In this document: piece after piece, positions 35,275-43,089 of the stretch | Layout: each line of letters opens with the position of its first letter | Numbering within the stretch: the first letter of the stretch is position 1 | Origin: Gemmiger sp. An194 | GTDB taxonomy: Bacteria > Bacillota > Clostridia > Oscillospirales > Ruminococcaceae | NCBI RefSeq assembly: GCF_002160145.1 | Contig: NZ_NFKA01000002.1 | Coordinates: forward strand, 179,610-243,609 | Length of the DNA: 64,000 bases | Direction: 5' to 3' | The notes under the pieces: generated by a model | The model's input: only the letters and a program-made list of their open reading frames with translations | The model's database searches: none | Told to the model about the DNA's origin: nothing | Position numbers and translations under genes: made by a program

Positions 35275-35303
35275 AGTATACCATAAAGCCGCCTTAAAAA
35301 CAA
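35275..35303 (-). promoter_or_regulatory. Promoter of proBA
   Basis: TTGTTT, 17 bases, TATACT with extended TGG. Confidence 0.6.
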
Positions 35304-35314
35304 ACGACATGCAG

Positions 35315-35342
35315 TGGACATTCTGTGAAAAAATGGTATGAT
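35315..35342 (+). promoter_or_regulatory. Promoter of the threonine aldolase gene
   Basis: TGGACA, 16 bases, TATGAT with extended TGG. It is divergent from and just beside the proBA promoter. Confidence 0.5.
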
Positions 35343-35405
35343 AAAAGATAGTTTATTCCATTCCAGCGGCAGCGCAATGCTGCCGTAAAAGCGAGGTTTG
35401 CAAAG

Positions 35406-36431
35406 ATGTATCGTTTTACCAATGATTACAGCGAGGGCGCTCACCCCCGCATTCTGGAGGCCATGGTCCGCACCAACCTGGAGGGCAACTTCGGCTACTC
35501 CACCGATCCCCATTCCAGGCACGCCCATGAACTGATCCGCGCCGCTATCGGCCGGCCGGACGCGGACGTGCACATTCTGGTGGGCGGCACCCAGACCAAC
35601 GCCACCTGCCTGTGCGCCTTCCTGCGGCCCCACGAGGCGGCCATCGCCGCCGCCAGCGGCCACATCTGCGTGCACGAGACCGGCGCCATTGAGGCCACCG
35701 GCCACAAGTGCATCGCCATGCCCGCCGCACCGGGCGGCAAGCTGACCCCGGACGCAGTGCGCGCCGCGGTGGCCGCTCATCCGGACGAGCACATGGTGAA
35801 GCCCAAGCTGGTCTACGTGAGCAACACCACCGAAACCGGCGGCGTGTACACCACCGCCGAGCTGGAGGCCCTGCGGGCTGTGTGCGACGAGCTGGGCCTG
35901 TATCTCTATCTGGACGGCGCCCGTCTTTCCAGCGCGTTGGCCGCGGGCGGCGCTTCCCTGACCGATCTGGGCCGTATGTGCGATGCCTTCTACATCGGCG
36001 GCACCAAGAACGGCGCACTGTTCGGTGAGGCGGTGTGCATCCTGAACCCGGCTTTGAAGCCGGATTTCCGCTACATCATCAAGCAGCACGGCGGCATGCT
36101 GGCCAAGGGCTGGCTGCTGGGCATCCAGTTCGAGGAGCTGTTCTGCGATGGGCTGTATTTTGAGGTAGGCGAGCACGCCAACGGCCTTGCCATGAAGCTG
36201 AAGGAGGGCATTTCCGCCCTGGGCTATGCCTTTGGGTCGGACAGCCCCTCCAACCAGCAGTTCCCCGTTCTGCCCAACCGGGTGCTGGACCAGCTGAAGA
36301 ACGACTTCCACTGGGAGGTCACCTCCCGGCCGGACGCGGACCACACCGAAATCCGTCTGGTGACCAGCTGGGCCACCAAGCCCGAGGCGGTGGAGGCCTT
36401 CCTCACCGCTCTGGCAAACGCAAAGGAGTAA
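35406..36431 (+). CDS. Threonine aldolase family protein (PLP-dependent beta-eliminating lyase)
   Basis: 341 residues, fold type I. The PLP-binding Lys is in YIGGTKNGALFGE, and YLDGARLSSAL carries the cofactor Asp. It splits L-threonine (or allo-threonine) to glycine and acetaldehyde. Followed after five bases by a chorismate mutase, so the two are probably co-transcribed, which is an unusual pairing. Confidence 0.9.
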   Translation: MYRFTNDYSEGAHPRILEAMVRTNLEGNFGYSTDPHSRHAHELIRAAIGRPDADVHILVGGTQTNATCLCAFLRPHEAAIAAASGHICVHETGAIEATGHKCIAMPAAPGGKLTPDAVRAAVAAHPDEHMVKPKLVYVSNTTETGGVYTTAELEALRAVCDELGLYLYLDGARLSSALAAGGASLTDLGRMCDAFYIGGTKNGALFGEAVCILNPALKPDFRYIIKQHGGMLAKGWLLGIQFEELFCDGLYFEVGEHANGLAMKLKEGISALGYAFGSDSPSNQQFPVLPNRVLDQLKNDFHWEVTSRPDADHTEIRLVTSWATKPEAVEAFLTALANAKE

Positions 36432-36436
36432 GCGCC

Positions 36437-36727
36437 ATGGAACAACTGGATCTGAACCAGCTGCGCGGCCGCATCGACGAGGTGGACAGCCAGCTCACCG
36501 CGCTGTTTTTGCAGCGGATGGAGATCGTGGAGCAGGTGGCCCGCTACAAGCTGGAGCGAGGCATGCAGGTGCTGCAGCCCGAGCGGGAGCAGGCGGTGAT
36601 CGACCGGGCCGCTGCCCGCGCCCCCGAGGCCATGCAGGGCTACACCGGGGATTTCTTCCGGGCGGTGATGGCGGTTTCCCGCGCCATGCAGCAGGAGATC
36701 ATCGACCGCAGCAAGGCCGAAGAATAA
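36437..36727 (+). CDS. Chorismate mutase, AroQ type
   Basis: 96 residues, one all-helical domain. LRGRIDEVDSQLTALFLQRMEIVEQVARYK matches helix 1 of AroQ, and DFFRAVMAVSRAMQQ the C-terminal helix. It converts chorismate to prephenate for Phe/Tyr. GGAG precedes the ATG. It is free-standing, without a fused dehydratase or DAHP synthase. Confidence 0.9.
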   Translation: MEQLDLNQLRGRIDEVDSQLTALFLQRMEIVEQVARYKLERGMQVLQPEREQAVIDRAAARAPEAMQGYTGDFFRAVMAVSRAMQQEIIDRSKAEE

Positions 36728-36739
36728 TTTTTAAAAAAA

Positions 36740-36780
36740 CAAAACGCTGTACCCCAAAAACCGGGGTACAGCGTTTTTTG
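36740..36780. terminator. Bidirectional terminator
   Basis: AAAACGCTGTACCCC pairs with GGGGTACAGCGTTTT, T-runs on both sides, between chorismate mutase and galT. Confidence 0.88.
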
Positions 36781-36790
36781 TTATGCGTTC

Positions 36791-36967
36791 AGGGCAACAC
36801 CGCACAATTCACGCCTAACAGCTCAGGCGGCGTATCGCACCAAAATTTTCCGTGATATTTTCCAAAAATGCTCGCCAATCCACAAAGGATTGCCTGCGCT
36901 TTTTGGTTCATCTCACAAAAAATTTTCCGGCGCGCTCCACCACCCGGAATTATGCGGTGCTGCCTTA
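36791..36967 (+). mobile_element. MITE-like element, copy 2
   Basis: About 177 bases, same element and orientation as copy 1, left end GGCAACACCGCA and right end TGCGGTGCTGCCTTA. It lies between the terminator and the galT stop codon, six bases from it. Confidence 0.88.
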
Positions 36968-36972
36968 GAAAC

Positions 36973-38469
36973 TCAGCTCAGGCTGGCCACGAACCGCAGG
37001 AAGGCCGCACGGCCTTCCTCGTCCCGCTTGTAAACGCCTGCGTGTTCCAGCACCTTGGAGAAGACCATGCCGGTCTCCTTCTGCACCACCGGCCAGGCCT
37101 CGCCCTTGGCGAAGGCGCCATGACGGCGGCGGATGTCCTCGGCCCACTCAGCGTGCTTGGCGGTGCGCTCGTCGGCGGTCAGGTCGGCGCCGCTCTCCAG
37201 CATCTCTGCCACCAGAGCCAGCTCCTCCTTCAGGCGGGCGGGCAGCACGGCGCGGCCCATTACCTCGATCAGGCCGATGTTCTCCTTCTTGATGTGATGC
37301 AGCTCGGCATGGGGATGGTACACACCCAGAGGATACTCCTCGGTGGTGATGTTGTTGCGCAGCACCAGATCCATCTCGTAGTCCGCGCCGCGGCGGCGGG
37401 CGATGGGGGTGATGGTGTTGTGGGGCACGCCGTCTGTCTCGGCGAAGACAAAGGCGGCCTCATCGGTGTAGCCGCGCCAGGCAGCCAGAATCTTCTCGGC
37501 CAGCTGGGCGATGCGCTCCTTGTCCGGGCCGGTGAGACGCAGCACCGACATGGGCCACTTCACGATGCCGGTCTTCACATCCTCAAAGCCGGCAAAGGTG
37601 ACCTCCTGCTCCACGGGAGCGGCCTCCATGGGGAACAGGCAGCGGCCGCCCTGGAAGTGCTCGTGGGCCAGAATGGAGCCGCCCACGATGGGCAGGTCCG
37701 CGTTGGAGCCCACAAAGTAGTGGGGGAACCGGGTCACGATGTCCAGCAGCTTGTCGAAGCAGCTGCGGTCGATCTTCATGGGCACATGGGCCGCGTTCAG
37801 CGCGATGCAGTGCTCGTTGTAGTACACATAGGGGGAGTACTGCAGCATCCACTGTTCCCCGCATACGGTCATGGGGATCATCCGGTGGTTGCCGCGGGCG
37901 GGATGGTCCATCCGGCCTGCGTAGCCCTCGTTCTCCACGCAGAGCTGGCACTTGGGGTAGCCGCTCTGGGGCATGGACTTAGCCAGCGCGATGGCCTTGG
38001 GGTCCTTTTCCGGCTTGGACAGGTTGATGGTGATGTCCAGCGCGCCGTACTCGGTGTCGGTGGTCCAGTGCAGGTCCTTGGCGATCCGGTCGGTGCGGAT
38101 GTAGTTGGTGTCCTGGGAGAAGCGATAGTACCAGTCGGTGGCCTGCTCCGGGCTTGCGGCGTACTTCTCCTCAAAGGTGCGGATCACCTGGCTGGGCCGG
38201 GGGGTGAGCACCGCCATCAGGGCGGTGTCCAGAATGTCCCGCTGGGTGATGGACTCGCCGTCGATCACGCCGCGGCTGGCCGCGTCGTCCAGCAGGGTGT
38301 TCAGGATCTGGGCCAGAGGCACATCCTTCACCGGCTCGGCCTCCTCCAGGGTGTCCAGCCGCAGAGCGGCCAGAATCCCGTTGGTTGCCCATACCTTCTC
38401 ACAAGGCTCGATCAGTTGTTTTTCCAGCCCGTACTCCACCAGGCTGGCAATTGCCTGTTCCACTGTCAT
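36973..38469 (-). CDS. galT: UDP-glucose--hexose-1-phosphate uridylyltransferase, class II
   Basis: 498 residues, the Firmicutes GalT2 type. It transfers UMP from UDP-glucose to galactose-1-phosphate. LPIVGGSILAHEHFQGGR carries the His-x-His nucleophile region of the family, with a second His-rich part near PHAELHHIKKE. It starts seven bases after the galK stop. Confidence 0.93.
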   Translation of the reverse strand: MTVEQAIASLVEYGLEKQLIEPCEKVWATNGILAALRLDTLEEAEPVKDVPLAQILNTLLDDAASRGVIDGESITQRDILDTALMAVLTPRPSQVIRTFEEKYAASPEQATDWYYRFSQDTNYIRTDRIAKDLHWTTDTEYGALDITINLSKPEKDPKAIALAKSMPQSGYPKCQLCVENEGYAGRMDHPARGNHRMIPMTVCGEQWMLQYSPYVYYNEHCIALNAAHVPMKIDRSCFDKLLDIVTRFPHYFVGSNADLPIVGGSILAHEHFQGGRCLFPMEAAPVEQEVTFAGFEDVKTGIVKWPMSVLRLTGPDKERIAQLAEKILAAWRGYTDEAAFVFAETDGVPHNTITPIARRRGADYEMDLVLRNNITTEEYPLGVYHPHAELHHIKKENIGLIEVMGRAVLPARLKEELALVAEMLESGADLTADERTAKHAEWAEDIRRRHGAFAKGEAWPVVQKETGMVFSKVLEHAGVYKRDEEGRAAFLRFVASLS

Positions 38470-38475
38470 TTTCGC

Positions 38476-39789
38476 TCATTCCTCCTCGCTGCTCATTACC
38501 ATGCAGCCGCCCTCCGGCCGCACCGATACCGCGTGGCATGCGCCCTCGCCCAGAACGGCTTCCAGAGAAGCCACAAAGCTCTGCTCCAGATCCTGGGGAA
38601 CGAAGGCCTGAATGGTGCCCGCGAAGCCGCCGCCGTGCACGCGCACAGCGCCCCGGCCACCCAGGGCCTTTTCGGCCAGCGCCAGCGACAGGGTCACCGC
38701 CTGCTGAGCGGGCGCAGCCACAGACCAGATGTTCTGCAGCAGCTCGGAAGAGGAACGGCCGGAAGCACGCACCAGAGCCAGGAAGCCCTCCATGTCTCCC
38801 TCGTCCAGAGCCTTGGCCTGGGCCTGGGCGCGGCTGTTCTCGGCGAAGAAGTGCATAGCGCGCAGCACCGCACGGTCGCCCAGCTTCTCGCGCACGGCGG
38901 GAATGGCGGCGTAGAACTCGGCCTCGTCCACCTCACGCAGGACCTTCTGGCCGAAGAAGGCGGCCACGGCACCCATCTCCTGGGTGATACCCGCGTAGTC
39001 GTCGGTCAGGTCTGCATGGCAGGAGCGGGTGTCGATGATGTACAGCTGGTAGCCGGAGCGGGCCAGGTCGTAGTCCACCTTGCGGATCACCGGCTGGCTG
39101 GGATCGTTGAAGTCGATGGCCACCACGCCGCCGATGGAGCTGGCTGCCTGGTCCATCAGGCCGCAGGGCTTGCCGAAGTACTCCCGCTCGGCGTACTGGC
39201 CGATCTGGGCCAGCTTCACCGCGTCCAGCTTGCCGTCGCAGCTGAACCGGTTGAACACATTGCCCACCAGGATCTCATAAGCCGCGGAGGAGGACAGGCC
39301 GGAGCCGCCGGGAACGGTGCTGCTCACATAGGCGCAGAAGCCCTTCAGGGCAAAGCCCTCCCTGGCCACACCGGCGGCCACGCCGCGGATCAGGGCGGCG
39401 GAGGTGTTGACCTCCTCGGAATGGATGCTCAGATCGTTCAGATCGATGGTCAGAGCGGGGTAGCCCTCGCTGACCACCTTCACCACGCTGTCCTCGGTGG
39501 GCACCACGCAGGCCAGAATGTCCATGTTCACGCTGCCGCACAGCACGCAGCCGTGCTGATGGTCGGTGTGGTTGCCGCCGATCTCGGTGCGGCCGGGGCC
39601 GCTGAACACCGCGGCGCCGGTGCAATCCATGCCGGGGAAGGCCTTTTCAAAGCCCTCGATCACATGGCTCACCTTGGCGCGGGCTGCTTCCAGCTCCTCG
39701 GCGGTATCGTGAAATACGTACAGACGGCGCAGGCGCTCGTCGTACTTTCCCTGGCTTACTGCCTGCAAAAATTTTTCCATGTTCTGCAT
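38476..39789 (-). CDS. galK: Galactokinase
   Basis: 437 residues, GHMP kinase. PGRTEIGGNHTDHQHG is the galactose-binding signature, STVPGGSGLSSSAAYE the ATP loop, and GRGAVRVHGGGFAGTI motif 3. It phosphorylates galactose at C1. The ATG at 39789 follows AGGAGG; it is downstream of galM by 29 bases. Confidence 0.95.
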   Translation of the reverse strand: MQNMEKFLQAVSQGKYDERLRRLYVFHDTAEELEAARAKVSHVIEGFEKAFPGMDCTGAAVFSGPGRTEIGGNHTDHQHGCVLCGSVNMDILACVVPTEDSVVKVVSEGYPALTIDLNDLSIHSEEVNTSAALIRGVAAGVAREGFALKGFCAYVSSTVPGGSGLSSSAAYEILVGNVFNRFSCDGKLDAVKLAQIGQYAEREYFGKPCGLMDQAASSIGGVVAIDFNDPSQPVIRKVDYDLARSGYQLYIIDTRSCHADLTDDYAGITQEMGAVAAFFGQKVLREVDEAEFYAAIPAVREKLGDRAVLRAMHFFAENSRAQAQAKALDEGDMEGFLALVRASGRSSSELLQNIWSVAAPAQQAVTLSLALAEKALGGRGAVRVHGGGFAGTIQAFVPQDLEQSFVASLEAVLGEGACHAVSVRPEGGCMVMSSEEE

Positions 39790-39818
39790 CTTCGTTTCTC
39801 CTCCTGTAATCGTAACGC

Positions 39819-40835
39819 TCATGCCAGAGGGGCAAAGCGGTATTGGATCTGATGTTCCCAGCGTTTGCCCTTCGGCAGCTCAATGGAAGGGAACCGGGAA
39901 TGGTTGGGCGCATCCGGGATGAACTGGCATTCCAGCGCCGCCGCACTGCGCGCCACCGGCTTCAGGAAGTTGGCGGTGTACAGATGGATGCCCGGCAGGG
40001 TGGCGCTTACCTGCAGCGAAATTCCATTGGCGGGGCACTCCAGACGGCACATGGGCCGCAGGCCCTTGCCCGGCACCAGGAAGGTGTGGTCGAAGCCGCT
40101 GGCCGCCGCCAGCTGGGGATGATCCTGCTCCCAGCGCTCGCCCAGAGCCGCAGGGGCGGCGAAGTCGAAGGGGGTGCCGGCGGTGGGGATCAGCTGGCCG
40201 GTGGGGATGGAACCCTCGCCGATCTCGGCAAAGCAGTCCGCCGGGGTGCTGAACAGCTGACCGGCCACGCTGGTGCTGCCCTCCCCTTCCAGGTTCCAGT
40301 AGCCGTGATGGGTCATGGACAGGATGGTATCGTCCAGCGCCAGTGCGTCAAAGCGCAAAGTCAGCGCGCCGTCCTCCTCAAACAGATAGGTGGCGCTCAC
40401 CTCCACCGCGCCGGGATAGCCCTCTTCGCCATCCTCGGACCGGCGGAAAAACCGAACGCCCCGGTTTTTGGGCAGCATCTGCACATCCCACACATAGCGG
40501 TCAAAGCCCTTGATGCCGCCGTGCAGATGGTTTCCGTTCTGGTTGCAGGGCAGCTGGTACTCCCGGCCGTTCAGCACAAAACGGCCCTTTGCGATGCGCC
40601 CGGCGCAGCGGCCCACCACGGCGCCCAGATAGGCATCGCCCGCCTCGTATTCCTCCAGCGTCTCGTAGCCTCTGGCAACCTGAACCGGGCCGTTGGCTGT
40701 GGGCACCCAGACCGCCCGCAGGATCGCGCCGTAGTTCAGAACTTCCGCCACAATGCCGCTGTCATGCTCCATGCGAACACACTGCACCGCCTCACCGCTT
40801 TTGGTGGTGCCAAACTCTCTCGTTGTGATTTTCAT
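39819..40835 (-). CDS. galM: Aldose 1-epimerase (mutarotase)
   Basis: 338 residues. It interconverts alpha and beta hexoses. NGNHLHGGIKGFD contains the catalytic His, MTHHGYWNL the second His, and the Glu base lies in ALECQF. First gene of galM-galK-galT; AAAGGA precedes the ATG. Confidence 0.94.
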   Translation of the reverse strand: MKITTREFGTTKSGEAVQCVRMEHDSGIVAEVLNYGAILRAVWVPTANGPVQVARGYETLEEYEAGDAYLGAVVGRCAGRIAKGRFVLNGREYQLPCNQNGNHLHGGIKGFDRYVWDVQMLPKNRGVRFFRRSEDGEEGYPGAVEVSATYLFEEDGALTLRFDALALDDTILSMTHHGYWNLEGEGSTSVAGQLFSTPADCFAEIGEGSIPTGQLIPTAGTPFDFAAPAALGERWEQDHPQLAAASGFDHTFLVPGKGLRPMCRLECPANGISLQVSATLPGIHLYTANFLKPVARSAAALECQFIPDAPNHSRFPSIELPKGKRWEHQIQYRFAPLA

Positions 40836-40887
40836 GCAACAAAAGTCCTTTCTTTGTCCAATTTTACGAACAGATTTTCCTGCTTAA

Positions 40888-40893
40888 ATTATA
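40888..40893 (-). promoter_or_regulatory. galM: -10 element of the gal operon
   Basis: TATAAT on the minus strand about 50 bases before galM with no good -35 at 16-18 bases. This would suit an activator-dependent promoter. Confidence 0.35.
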
Positions 40894-40964
40894 ACGAATT
40901 GTTTTTTGGATTCCTATATCCTTTTTGAAAATCGATACAAAATTCCATGGAATGGGCGAATCGT

Positions 40965-42002
40965 TCAAACCCCGGCGCGGCCTGCCTCCAGCTCCCGCAG
41001 GGTCACCCGCTGGTAGGGCAGCCAGATGTATTGGCCATCGGTCAGCTCCAGGCTGGCCGCCGGGTCTTCGCCGTTTTCCAGCGCCAGCGCCAGGTCCAGC
41101 ATGCTCTGGGCGATGCCCGCCGCGTCGTTGCGCACCGTGCCGCAGAGGGTCCCCTGACGCACCGCCTCCAGCGCCGGGGCGGTGGCGTCCACACCCACCA
41201 CCACCGGCATTTCTTCTTCGGTCAGGCCCAGGTCCTGGCAGGCGTCGATGGCCCCCAGGGCCATATCGTCGTTGTTGGAGATCACCACCTCGATGGCGCT
41301 GCCGAACTGCTCCAGCCAGCTGCTCATCCGGGCAGAGGCCTGGCTGCGGTCCCAGTTGGCGGTGTCGCCCGCCAGCTTCTCCACCGTCACGCCCGCACCG
41401 GTGAGGGTCTGCACCGCGTACTCGGTGCGCAGCATGGCATCCTGATGGCCGGGCTCGCCCTCCAGCATCACATATTGCATCACCCCGTCGCCGTTTTTGT
41501 CCACCGGCGGGTCGCCGTTGAGCCAGCGGTCCAGCAGGATCTGCCCCTGCAGCACGCCGGATTCCTCCGCCTTGGCACCCACGTAATACACCTTTTCCCA
41601 TCGGTGCAGGTCCTCGGCCACCGGCTCCCGGTTGAAGAAGATCACCGGGATGTCCGCCTCCTTGGCCTTGTCGATCAGCTGGGCGGTGCTGGTGCGGTCC
41701 ACGATGTTCACACACAGCACGTCGTAATCCAGCGCGATGAGCCGGTCGATCTGCTCGGTCTGGGTGAGCTGGGAGCCCCGGCCGTCCACCACATTCAGAT
41801 TGATCTTGATGTTCTCGGTGCTTTCCCGGGCCTGGGCCAGCTTTTCCAGCTCCTTCACCAGTGTGCTGATGAAGGTGTCGGACTGCAGATACACCGCCAC
41901 GCCCACCCGCAGGGTACGTGGCTGAGCCGCCCGGGTGCTGCCGCAGGCTGCCAGCAGCGCCGCCGCCAGCAGCAGGCTCAGCCCCTTAAGGCAGCACCGC
42001 AT
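40965..42002 (-). CDS. Sugar-binding lipoprotein (MglB-like, periplasmic-binding family 4)
   Basis: 345 residues. Signal peptide with lipobox LAAC near residue 19. The body is a galactose/ribose-type binding fold: VAVYLQSDTFI, VVDGRGSQLTQTEQID, IPVIFFNREP, VVISNNDDMALGAIDA and VVVGVDATAPAL. The apparent ATG and the next five codons lie inside the right inverted repeat of the MITE (copy 3), with only a weak TGGA before it. The native start was probably altered by the insertion. Homologous to mglB at 49.5 kb. Likely a sensing or uptake partner of the kinase upstream. Confidence 0.88.
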   Translation of the reverse strand: MRCCLKGLSLLLAAALLAACGSTRAAQPRTLRVGVAVYLQSDTFISTLVKELEKLAQARESTENIKINLNVVDGRGSQLTQTEQIDRLIALDYDVLCVNIVDRTSTAQLIDKAKEADIPVIFFNREPVAEDLHRWEKVYYVGAKAEESGVLQGQILLDRWLNGDPPVDKNGDGVMQYVMLEGEPGHQDAMLRTEYAVQTLTGAGVTVEKLAGDTANWDRSQASARMSSWLEQFGSAIEVVISNNDDMALGAIDACQDLGLTEEEMPVVVGVDATAPALEAVRQGTLCGTVRNDAAGIAQSMLDLALALENGEDPAASLELTDGQYIWLPYQRVTLRELEAGRAGV

Positions 42003-42165
42003 AATTCCAGGTGGTGGAGCGTGCCGGAAAAATTTTTTGCGAGATGAACCAAAAAGCGCAGCCAATCCTTTGTGGATTGGCGAGCATTTTTGGAAAATAT
42101 CGCGGAAATTTTTGGCGCGATACGCCGCCTGAGCCTCGGGGCGTGAATTATGCGGTGTTGCCTTA
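41987..42165 (-). mobile_element. MITE-like element, copy 3 (inverted)
   Basis: About 179 bases, same element in opposite orientation, with the clearest inverted ends: AAGGCAGCACCGCATAATTC and GAATTATGCGGTGTTGCCTT flanked by TA. It sits exactly between two binding-protein genes of one operon and gives one its stop (TAA, 42163-42165) and the next its ATG (42000-42002). Confidence 0.9.
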
Positions 42166-43089
42166 CGAAAAAACCGGGTAGAGCAGCTTTTGATGATCCT
42201 TGTCATAGGTTTCTCCTTCCTTCACCAGGGTCACGGGCAGGGTCTGGCTTTCCACCGGTTCGCCCCGGGCAGCTGCCGCCGCCTGGCTCACCGCCAGGTA
42301 GCCCGCCGCGTAATCGCTCCAGGCGACCGCCGCCGCAATGCCGCCGTTTTCCAGCGAGGCCACCACCGAGGCGGATACCCCCGCCCCGTACACCAGCGGC
42401 CGGTCTTCCCGCTGAGCCGCCAGCGCGGCGGCCTGCTCCAGACTCACCGGCTCGAAGCAGAGCACCGCGGCGGCACCCTCCAGCGCTTCCGCCATGAGTT
42501 CATCGCAGACCTCAGGCGCAAAGCCCGCCGCCTCCAGCTCAGCTTTTGCACTCTCCAGCCGCCGGGCCGGGCCCGCGCAGCCGGGGAAGGCATTGACCAG
42601 CAGCACCCGGCCGGAGGTCGGGCAGCTTGCGGCCACCTGCCGGGCCAGCATCCGGCCCACTGCTTCGTCGTCGGTGCCCACAAAGGCCCGGGCGCCCTCC
42701 GCCCGGGATTCCAGCGTGACCACCGGCAGGCCCTGCCAGCTGTCCAGCAGCTGCTCCAGCGCCGCGCAGTCCGCCGGGATGACCACCGCCGCGTCCACAT
42801 CCATGTCCGCCTGACGGCGCAGCAGCTCCACCTGACTGATGCCGCCGCCCTCTGCCTCTACCGTCAGAAAGCGCAGCTCGGCACCCAGGTCCTCGGCAGC
42901 CTGCTCCATGCCCTGCCGGGCGGTGGAAAAGACCCCGCTGTCGCCCTGGCGCAGCAGGATGGAGATCTCCACCCGTCCCGGGCCGGGCGGGCTGAGCAGC
43001 GATTCGGGGATCATCAGACTCACCACCATGGCAGCGGCCAGCAGGCCCAGCACGATCATCTGCCAGGCCCGGTATCCTTTCTGCTTCAT
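42163..43089 (-). CDS. Membrane-anchored sugar-binding protein, probable kinase partner
   Basis: 308 residues. The N-terminus is an uncleaved-looking anchor (hydrophobic 9-27, no lipobox Cys). The rest is a type I periplasmic-binding fold (ISILLRQGDSGVFSTARQGM, VVIPADCAALEQLL, VYGAGVSAS). Its ATG overlaps the kinase stop (ATGA), so it is translationally coupled to the sensor kinase, and a role presenting sugar to the kinase sensor is likely. The TAA stop lies in the MITE end, so the original C-terminus may have been different by a few residues. Confidence 0.82.
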   Translation of the reverse strand: MKQKGYRAWQMIVLGLLAAAMVVSLMIPESLLSPPGPGRVEISILLRQGDSGVFSTARQGMEQAAEDLGAELRFLTVEAEGGGISQVELLRRQADMDVDAAVVIPADCAALEQLLDSWQGLPVVTLESRAEGARAFVGTDDEAVGRMLARQVAASCPTSGRVLLVNAFPGCAGPARRLESAKAELEAAGFAPEVCDELMAEALEGAAAVLCFEPVSLEQAAALAAQREDRPLVYGAGVSASVVASLENGGIAAAVAWSDYAAGYLAVSQAAAAARGEPVESQTLPVTLVKEGETYDKDHQKLLYPVFS

